Positions 18,677 to 26,243 of a stretch of DNA of 64,000 bases are shown here, in pieces. The stretch spans positions 4,774,001-4,838,000 of the forward strand of contig CAVNZM010000012.1 of assembly GCA_963693365.1 (NCBI GenBank), in the 5' to 3' direction. The DNA is from Amoebidium appalachense. Lineage: Eukaryota > Ichthyosporea. Position numbers and translations under genes: made by a program. The notes below the pieces were generated by a model, which searched no databases, had not been told where the DNA came from, and worked only from the letters and a program-made list of their open reading frames with translations. Every line of letters starts with the position of its first letter. Within the stretch, counting starts at the first letter, position 1.

Positions 18677-21600
18677 TTACTCAGCCATGCCGATGGCCTG
18701 CCGATGCTGCACTAACTTAAGTCTCCCTAAAGCTTTGGTGCACATGTCGGCCACGTTACTGTTCGTGCTGCAATACACAAGTTCTACATCCCCATTCTCC
18801 ACACACTCACGGGTGTAGTGGTACTGAACGTCGATGTGTTTGCTCCTGTTATGGAGCATCGGGTTCCTTGCAAGCTTGATGCTGGCCTGGTTGTTGGCGT
18901 AGATGATGGTCGCCTCACTCATATCGTAGCCCAGCTGCCCCAGCAGCTGTCGTAGCCACTTAGCCTCTTTGACTGCCAGGCACGTAGCCATATACTCCGC
19001 CTCTGTAGATGAAGTAGCCACAGTCTTCTGTTGCTTGCTGCCCCAGCTGATGGCAGATCCATTGGCAGTAAAGATGTATCCGCTCGTCGACTTACGCCGG
19101 TCGTCGGAGTTGCCAGCGTAATCGGAGTCAGTGAATCCCTCCACTGTTGTACTCCCTTCTCCGCGGTAGACAATCCCGTAGTTGGTTGTCCCCTTGAGGT
19201 ACCGGAGAAGATGTTTGGCTGCGTCCCAGTGTTGAAGTCCCGGGTTGCTCACGAACTTACTAAGTTCCCCCACTGCTTGTGCAATGTCTGGCCGGGTGGC
19301 CACCATTGCGTACATTAAGGAGCCCACAGCTCTGGCATAAGGAACTTGCCGCATCGCCACTCTCTCCTCCTCGCTTGCCGGACTCATGGCCTTGCTCAAC
19401 ACACATCGCTCCGGTAGCGGTGTTGACTTAGCCTTGCAGTCGACCATGTTGAAGCGCCGCATCAATGACTTGATGTACGTTTCCTGTGACAACTTGATAT
19501 CGCCTGTTGCAGCGTCACGACTGACCTGCACACCGAGTAGCAGCTTTGGCTCGCCGATCACCTTGACGGAGAACTTCGTCGCAACCTGCCTGACGAATTC
19601 TTGAATAAGATCATCTGTCGACGCCGCCACTAGCATGTCGTCCACATGCACAGCCACCACCGTCTTTCCACTTCCGTTGACCTTGAAGTAGACACATCGA
19701 TCAGCTTCCACACGTGTGAAGCCAAGATCGACCATAGCCTCATGCATCTTCTCATTCCAGCACCTTGCTGCTTGCTTGAGGCCATACAGACTCTTGTGCA
19801 AACGACACACATAGTCTTCCTTTCCGGGTACCTCGTACCCACGCGGTTGCTGCATGTACAGCTCTTCCTTGATGTCGCCGTTCAGGAACGCCGTGACGAT
19901 ATCTATTTGTGTGAGGTGCATGTTCTCTGCCGCTGCCATAGCGAAGAGAAGTCTGAAGCTGGTGAACTTGGCCACCGGGGCAAAGGTCTCTTCGTAGTCT
20001 ATCCCCTCTTGCTGTGAGAAGCCCCTGGCCACACCACGGGCCTTGTAGCGCTCGACACTGCCGTCGGCGTTGCGTTTCATCTTGAAGACCCACTTGAAGG
20101 AAACTGCCCGACGACCTGGTGGGAGTGGCACCAGTGACCATGTCCCATTCTTGACTAGAGATTCGTACTCCTCGTCCAGCGCAGCCTTCCACTTTGCACC
20201 ATCTGGCCTGGAGATTGCTTTTTCCAGTGTCACAGGGTCATCCTCATTGCTATCAGCACTCTCAATTGCCATGCTGATACTGTCGCGGTACTCTACTACA
20301 CCTGCGTTGATGCCGTAGGTCCCACCGCGCCTTGTAGTCATAGACGGATAGGCACTTCTGGTTGCAACCTGCAACTCTGCACGATCTTCCTCGTCTCCTG
20401 ACCCTGCCGCGTCCGAATCGCCGCTGTCCTCGCCCGCGCCGTCGCCGATAGCATCTGAATCATATCCACTGTCAGTGCCGATTGCAGGCTTCCGAAAGGA
20501 ATGTTGCTTCTTGGCGCTGATTGGATCTCTCGATTCCAAGCTCTGCTGATTTCCGATTGGCTTATGCATCAGCAATTCCATTGGCTCATCTTGCACCACC
20601 GGAATACCGGCCTTTGGGGTGCATGATTCATCGATCACCACATCTCGCCCGACGATAGTCTTGCGCGCCTCGGTGTCCCACAACAAGTACGTCTTGCTGT
20701 CACCTGTGTAGCCGACGAATTTACACTCCCGACTCTTAGCGTCTAGCTTCCTGCGCTCGTCCTTCGGCACATGGACAAATGCCTTGCTACCAAATACACG
20801 TAGATGGCTAACATCGGGCTTCTCTCCATACCATGCCTCCCAAGGTGTCATGCCACCCAGTACTGTGGTTGGCGTCAGATTCTTGATGTACACAGCTGCC
20901 TGTACTGCCAGCTGCCAGAACCCCATACTCATGCCTGCTGACTGCAGCATGCAGCGCGCCGTCTCGACAACGGTCCTGTTAGCCCTCTCTGCTACACCAT
21001 TCTGCTCTGGTGTGTAAGGGACTGTCGCCTCATGTTCAATGCCGCATGCTTCCAGGAACGACTTGAACTCAGTGGAGGTGTACTCACCCCCGTTGTCGGA
21101 ACGCAGAATCTTGATGCTGGCACCGTGTTGCTTCTCTACGTGTGCCTTGTACTTCTTGAAGTAAGTATGCACCTGGGATTTATGTTTCATGAAGTACACC
21201 GTAGTGAACCTTGTCTTGTCGTCGATGAAGGTGACATAATACTTGGAACCTTGCAGCGACTCCTTGTTGAACGGTCCTGCCACATCAGAATGAACTCTGT
21301 CGAGCTTCGCTGGCGCTGTCTTGCGGGGTAGCTTACTGAAAGAGAGCCGGGCTTGCTTCCCTCTCGCGCATCCCTCGCACACACCGTCATCCTGGGGTTT
21401 GCAGTCGATGCACAGACCCTCGACGATGTTTTCTTTAGCCATTTTCTGTAGCGTGTTTGTTGCCACATGACCAAACCGCCGGTGCCATAAACTGGCGCTG
21501 CCCTTTACCGGCTCACACACGGTGTTACCCCCACTGCTGCCGACTGCAGTGGTCACCATGTTCACGCTCTCACATATGGGTTTCACTAGGAGACGATACA

Positions 21601-22810
21601 GGCCTCCCTCCACTACCCCACGGGCCACAACTTGGCCATCTGTGGCACTCTCAATCGTACACTGTCGACCGTCGGTGATGCCTCTTAACCCGTGCTTGCC
21701 GGCGCTTGAAGCCGACATCACGTTAGTTCCAAATGCTGGCACGTACAGCACATTCTGCAGTCTAAATGTCATGCTGTTGCCCTGGAACTCACTTGTTAAT
21801 CTTACGACGCCTATTCCTAGCGCCATCACACCCGGGGTGTTACCCAGAGCGACGGGTTTGGGTGTGATCGACCGGAAGTCTTCCATCCAGTCCTTTCGGC
21901 ATGTGACATGGGAGGTTGCGCCGCAGTCCCAATACCACTCAGTTGAAGAAGGGAGTCCGCTGTTTACCGCCATGGCGAGTATCTCCTTGGATGCTCCGTT
22001 CTGCTTCGCCTTGTCGCCGCGATTGCCGCCCTTCTTCTTCTTTGGACACTGTGACTTGTAGTGCCCAAACTTGTGACATTTGTAACACTCCACCTTGGAT
22101 ATGTCAGTCACGCGCGGCTTGCCGGTGTCCTGTCGTGGCGTACCGCCGCGCCATTGGGTGCTGGTCATCATCACCCGCTGCTGTTCCCTTGCAGCCTCGT
22201 TCTCCTCAAAACCACGCAGCTTGGCGATTATCTTTTCCATTGTCTTCTCAGCTGCTGGTAAAGCTTGAATGGTCCTAACGTCGGTGCGGAATCGGTCGTC
22301 AGCGCCTACACCGTCCAGGAATTTCTCGGCAACCATGTCCTCACTAACTCCATTGGGATCGATATGAAGAAGATCCTGCACAATGCACTCCAGGCGGGCC
22401 GCATACTCCAGCACGCTTTCCGTCGGCATCATATCAGCACGCCAGAACTGTTGAATCAACATTCTCTTGTGCTCATCTGTGTTGCGCGCAGCGTATGATG
22501 CTACCGTATCCCATATGTCCTTGGGATTTCCTACGGCAATAGCTCGCCGACACAGGCTTGCAGGTACATCACCTAGTGTCTCCACCAGGTAGGAAGTCGC
22601 CTTCTTCTGATCCAAGGGGTCGATCTCCACCGGAGGTTGCTCCACCGGTTCGCCGTCCTCTCCTATCACTTCAGGAGCCACGTCTTCAATCGTGTACCAT
22701 AATTCCTCGCCCTCGAGGAAGCACTTCATGCGCATGGCCCACATTGAGTAGGAGATTTTGCCCTTGCCTTCTCCTTCATACATGGGAACTGGACATTTTG
22801 CTCTTCCCAT
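18677..22810 (-). CDS. copia gag-pol polyprotein, intact
   Basis: 1377 residues in one frame, no stops. Gag with a CCHC knuckle (C-x2-C-x4-H-x4-C, about 238-251). Protease with a DCGATSH site (about 293), where most copia proteins have D-S/T-G, so the residue after the catalytic Asp is unusual. Integrase with a zinc-binding HH..CC region starting about 440 and D,D(35)E residues in SDVAGPF, SDNGGEY and PEQNG (about 505-600). Reverse transcriptase from about 930, with FAPVAKF and an HVDDM catalytic loop (about 1056). RNase H with TDSDYAG and SSTEAEY (about 1227-1270). All domains needed for autonomous movement are visible. Gag and Pol share one frame, as is normal for copia; how Gag excess is made is not evident. 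Confidence 0.95.
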   Translation of the reverse strand: MGRAKCPVPMYEGEGKGKISYSMWAMRMKCFLEGEELWYTIEDVAPEVIGEDGEPVEQPPVEIDPLDQKKATSYLVETLGDVPASLCRRAIAVGNPKDIWDTVASYAARNTDEHKRMLIQQFWRADMMPTESVLEYAARLECIVQDLLHIDPNGVSEDMVAEKFLDGVGADDRFRTDVRTIQALPAAEKTMEKIIAKLRGFEENEAAREQQRVMMTSTQWRGGTPRQDTGKPRVTDISKVECYKCHKFGHYKSQCPKKKKGGNRGDKAKQNGASKEILAMAVNSGLPSSTEWYWDCGATSHVTCRKDWMEDFRSITPKPVALGNTPGVMALGIGVVRLTSEFQGNSMTFRLQNVLYVPAFGTNVMSASSAGKHGLRGITDGRQCTIESATDGQVVARGVVEGGLYRLLVKPICESVNMVTTAVGSSGGNTVCEPVKGSASLWHRRFGHVATNTLQKMAKENIVEGLCIDCKPQDDGVCEGCARGKQARLSFSKLPRKTAPAKLDRVHSDVAGPFNKESLQGSKYYVTFIDDKTRFTTVYFMKHKSQVHTYFKKYKAHVEKQHGASIKILRSDNGGEYTSTEFKSFLEACGIEHEATVPYTPEQNGVAERANRTVVETARCMLQSAGMSMGFWQLAVQAAVYIKNLTPTTVLGGMTPWEAWYGEKPDVSHLRVFGSKAFVHVPKDERRKLDAKSRECKFVGYTGDSKTYLLWDTEARKTIVGRDVVIDESCTPKAGIPVVQDEPMELLMHKPIGNQQSLESRDPISAKKQHSFRKPAIGTDSGYDSDAIGDGAGEDSGDSDAAGSGDEEDRAELQVATRSAYPSMTTRRGGTYGINAGVVEYRDSISMAIESADSNEDDPVTLEKAISRPDGAKWKAALDEEYESLVKNGTWSLVPLPPGRRAVSFKWVFKMKRNADGSVERYKARGVARGFSQQEGIDYEETFAPVAKFTSFRLLFAMAAAENMHLTQIDIVTAFLNGDIKEELYMQQPRGYEVPGKEDYVCRLHKSLYGLKQAARCWNEKMHEAMVDLGFTRVEADRCVYFKVNGSGKTVVAVHVDDMLVAASTDDLIQEFVRQVATKFSVKVIGEPKLLLGVQVSRDAATGDIKLSQETYIKSLMRRFNMVDCKAKSTPLPERCVLSKAMSPASEEERVAMRQVPYARAVGSLMYAMVATRPDIAQAVGELSKFVSNPGLQHWDAAKHLLRYLKGTTNYGIVYRGEGSTTVEGFTDSDYAGNSDDRRKSTSGYIFTANGSAISWGSKQQKTVATSSTEAEYMATCLAVKEAKWLRQLLGQLGYDMSEATIIYANNQASIKLARNPMLHNRSKHIDVQYHYTRECVENGDVELVYCSTNSNVADMCTKALGRLKLVQHRQAIGMAE

Positions 22811-22844
22811 CTTGTCTCAACAGTCGCTTGATCGTAGCGTTGTA

Positions 22845-22858
22845 CTGGGCCCGTAACC
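22845..22858 (-). other. copia primer-binding site (initiator tRNA half)
   Basis: Read on the minus strand, GGTTACGGGCCCAG follows the 5' LTR. It is complementary, with one mismatch, to the anticodon-stem region of initiator Met tRNA (CUGGGCCCAUAACC), the site used by Drosophila copia, which primes with a 5' half of that tRNA. The copy at 60317 and the nested element match exactly. Confidence 0.8.
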
Positions 22859-23163
22859 GTAACTTAGAGGTTTCTCTGTGAGACTTCATTATTTGCTGAC
22901 TTACATTGACTGGCCCACCGGGACCTTTATATACTTGTGGTCTGGCTCACTGGAATGTTACTTACTATTCCCGATTGGTCTACCCGCCGCTATGGATCTA
23001 GTCGCTACCAATCAGAACACTCCAACAGAATCTTCTAGACTCCTCTAGATCTATCCTGATCTATCGTGAACCTATCCACCAGTTTATCCCGAATATCTCG
23101 AATATTCCCGATCACTAGTGCTACGCTAACGCAGGGCATACCGGATGGCTATCCTGTTCGACA

Positions 23164-24320
23164 CACAGCACGCGGGTTGCCCTCACCAATCTCCGCAGGT
23201 AGCGGTCCTTGAAGTGGCTACGGTAGTCTGTGGGTGGGAGTAGCAGGTTGCACACCCCACAGCCGGAAGATCTCGACCTCCCCGGGGTCGTGTTGCCGAC
23301 CCCCACCACCTCCTCCGGGGTCAGCAGGTGGCACAGCACGTGGTGGTCCTTGTGATCCATGAGGTTGCTCCCCTTGCCCAGCACCTTGCGTGTGTGCTCG
23401 GTGGGCAGGTTGGTCTGCTCGTTGCCATTGGCTGCCTTCTTCACCCACATCACCATGCTGTACAGCAGGCACAGCTGGGCACAGTTGGGGCCGTAGGCAA
23501 AGCCGTGAAGCTGCTGGTGGTCTAGGCGGGTCTCCCCGGTCACCTGTGGGTCGTCGGTGGTGCAGGCATCCTGCACCAGGGCGGTCACATCCACCACGGC
23601 CTTGGCCTCCACCAGATCCCGCAGCCACTGTGCACCCACCCCCGTGGTGGTGGACAGGGACCCACCGGCACCCCTCCTCACCATGTCCTTGGGCCGGGCC
23701 ACTGTCAGATGCACGCTGGATCGGCCGTCCATGAAGGTCTCGGCTGCACTCTGGGTACGTTGACGTATGTTCTCCATCAGCTTGAGCACCACAGCGTTGA
23801 CATCACCATTGAACACGTCCATGGGGCCGGCAGTAAACACACGACGGTTGGTGACGTCGGCATTGGGGTTGCCATCATCCCCCACCTGGTTGTCCACACC
23901 GTTGGCCTGCACGTGCAGGCTGATGATACGCACAATCAGCATGTCCCCCGCCTGCACATCTGCACGGGCAATGGCATCGAACAGCATGGCTGCAAAGAAC
24001 TGGGGGAACTCAGTGACGTCAAGGGTGCGCAGGGGTTGGTACTCGAGGGTGTGGCCGCGTACACCCAGTCCCCGTGCCTGCATGTCATCGACACGGGAAC
24101 GCAGCCGCCAGTTGCCCTCGGCGGGCATGGCAATGATCTGGGGGTCATCGGGGTGGTTGATGGGGGCGGGGGCGGGGGGGAGGCCGGGGAGGGGTGGGGG
24201 TGGGGGTGGTGGGGCCAACATGGCCTGCAGAAACGGGTGGGCTTGCAGGACCTGCTGCGGGTCGGCATCCAGTGCCCGCAACAGGTCATCTTCAAACTCT
24301 TCCTGGCTCTCTCTGAACAT
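23164..24320 (-). pseudogene. family B DNA polymerase: N-terminal part cut off by the copia element
   Basis: About 386 codons from ATG 24320 (AAGATGTTC on the coding strand) to the target duplication at 23164-23168. Past that point the frame runs into LTR sequence and stops at 23121. The reading frame on the far side of the insertion (17219 and below) is in phase with this one across one copy of the duplication, so both were one gene. It begins with an acidic helix, DDLLRALDADPQQVL, and HPFL, then a Pro-rich linker, then a globular region ending in a CGVCNLLLP segment that may bind metal together with later Cys residues. This extension is upstream of the exonuclease and I do not recognise it. 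The promoter probably lies in 24321-24780. Confidence 0.75.
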
Positions 24321-24564
24321 CTTGAATGGTAACCTTAGATCTCAGGCTGTAATCTTATAAATCTCAAGTATCAATCTAATTAATAATTACTAGGCTAAGC
24401 CTGGCTGTGCCAGAGCAACGCCTCAATAAAGAACAGTATGCAAAATAACAAAGGCCCTGTGCCTGTGCAATAAATCTCCAAAGCAAACATCTTGCAAAAA
24501 ACAACGTCGGTACGTGTTTGTGTGTGTGTGTGTGTGTGTGGCCGCGGTGACCGCCTGTGTACCT
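24321..24564. other. AT-richer leader region of the polymerase gene with (GT)n
   Basis: Upstream of the polymerase start. Composition shifts from GC-rich to AT-rich here, and a (GT)n tract lies at 24518-24540. It may contain the transcription start and the viral/host composition boundary. No gene seen. Confidence 0.4.
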
Positions 24565-24773
24565 AAGGCGTCCAATAAGAGACCCAGATTGACCGATCCG
24601 GGCGCTCATTGGACGCCTTGGGGATGGAATGTGCCGTCCTTAATGCTCATTGGACGCCTTGTGCGGCAATTTGCTTTTTTGAGCCGAATTATCATTGGCC
24701 GCCCGCGCATCCGTAATACCATTGGACGCCTTGTACATGGAATTCAGAATTCGAATTCCCATTGGACGCCTTG
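24565..24773. promoter_or_regulatory. cluster of CATTGGACGCCTTG boxes
   Basis: Four exact copies of the 14-mer start at 24607, 24648, 24720 and 24760. A reversed partial copy AAGGCGTCCAAT lies at 24565-24576 and a degenerate one at 24693. Each contains ATTGG, the reverse of a CCAAT box. They stand 250-450 bp upstream of the leftward polymerase gene. Could be a promoter/enhancer for it, or part of the viral terminus. Confidence 0.55.
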
Positions 24774-24815
24774 CGCAAACCTTCGCATTCCTTTGATCCG
24801 CACTTGTGTACATGT

Positions 24816-24856
24816 ACGCACCACATGTACGCGTACACGTACGCGTACACGTGACA
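24816..24856. repeat. GTACGCGTACAC short tandem palindromes
   Basis: Runs of alternating GTAC, CGCG and ACGT units; self-complementary at several offsets. Followed at 24915-24955 by CA/GT sequence and at 24960-25040 by repeated CATATC units. Confidence 0.6.
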
Positions 24857-25046
24857 CGCCCTCTCTCTCTTTAATTATCTAATCATTTAATTAAAACCAC
24901 GTGATCTGCACGTGTTTTACACGCACACACACACACACAGTGTGTGCACGTGCTCATGTACATATATCCACCCATATCACATATCCCATATCGCGATATG
25001 TGTACACAGATATCACATATCTCATGTCCACATATCCATATTTTGG

Positions 25047-25115
25047 GGGCTGCGGGACCGCGTGAATGTGACGTCACTTGTGACGTCACCATTCACGGGG
25101 TGCCGCGCCCCTAAT
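25047..25115. promoter_or_regulatory. imperfect hairpin with two TGACGTCA sites
   Basis: GTGAATGTGACGTCAC (25072-25087) faces GTGACGTCACCATTCAC (25090-25106); one inserted base is the only mismatch. Partly complementary GC-rich arms continue outward to about 25047 and 25115. Each arm holds a full palindromic CRE (ATF/CREB-type) site. Confidence 0.5.
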
Positions 25116-25362
25116 TGTAGTGATGTAACTCCAGATTTTCGGAGTTTCATCAGAGATAGAAGACATGTGCTGTGTCCAACAATTTCATTTCAAAGTGGGG
25201 GCCTTCTCTTTTCGTTCCGTATTACACAGTGTTGAGACGATACTAGACTCAGTCTCCTACTTACATGTACATATTCTTACCTTTATACGACTCTAAAATT
25301 GTTGTGAAGAGAAAAAAACGAAGGGAAAAAAGGATCATCATGATAACGAGGGGAAGGGGAGG

Positions 25363-25402
<40 letters not shown>

Positions 25403-25669
25403 CTTATTCACTGAAACACTTCTGTATCTTTTTAAGGCCAACAAAACGGTATCAACCACAACACGTGTTATGTTTTACATATATCAGACTGTATTTCTTT
25501 TTGCCATAGTATTGATGGAAAATGTTGATGCTATTTATCAACGTTGTTGAGTCCCACTTTGCGTGCGTCACCATCTATTCAAGTTAGATTGATCTGTGCT
25601 GGGGCCCGGGAGCTCCAGAGAGCTAAAGAAAGGGAGAGAGGCGAGAGAAAGAGAGAGTCGAGAGACAGA

Positions 25670-25760
<91 letters not shown>

Positions 25761-25764
25761 AGGG

Positions 25765-25846
<82 letters not shown>

Positions 25847-26243
25847 AGGTATATGGAGAGAAGGAGAGAGAGGGAGAGACAACCCACACAAACACATATG
25901 CACATATATATTATAAAACACGAAGCATCACATACACACATCTGCGCGTGCGCGCACGCCCCTCATAAGACATAAGCCCGCAAGATACGGAGCCAACTCC
26001 CGAGGTTGGATTGCGCAAACAGTGCCCCGCCAAATGACATGGTACGAAAAATACCATAACCCGAAACCCAAAATACATCGGGGCTTGAAAAAATACCATC
26101 AAAATTTTCTGAATTTTCGGGCTTGGTGACGCCAAAGCTAATGAGCTGCTAATCAACCATTTGGCCAATCGATTTCTTAGCTCGCACTTTCATGCTGAGC
26201 CAATCACACACATCCCTCGCTCGCACATGGTTGTTCATGATGG
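25116..26243. repeat. gene-free region with poly-A and long (GA)n
   Basis: Poly-A at 25363-25391 and (GA)n with short interruptions at about 25674-25852. No gene recognised; open frames through the GA tract are artefacts of the repeat. Confidence 0.8.

Larger units (their letters stand above)
17225..23163 (-). mobile_element. complete Ty1/copia LTR retrotransposon inserted in the viral polymerase gene
   Basis: LTRs of 306 bp: right (5') copy 22858-23163; left (3') copy 17225-17440 plus 18454-18543, interrupted by a nested element. The two copies look identical apart from the terminal base on the internal side. TG..CA ends. Target duplication CACAG at 17220-17224 and 23164-23168. Without the nested insert the element is 4.9 kb, normal for copia. 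Next to the 5' LTR lies a primer-binding site; a G-rich polypurine tract (18544-18552, read on the minus strand) borders the 3' LTR. One intact gag-pol frame is present. Identical LTRs plus clean target duplication show a very recent insertion, potentially still active. Confidence 0.95.

Noticed and set aside
25544-25975. 143-codon Arg/Glu frame and Ser/Leu antisense frames
   Set aside because: Pure translation of a (GA)n microsatellite.
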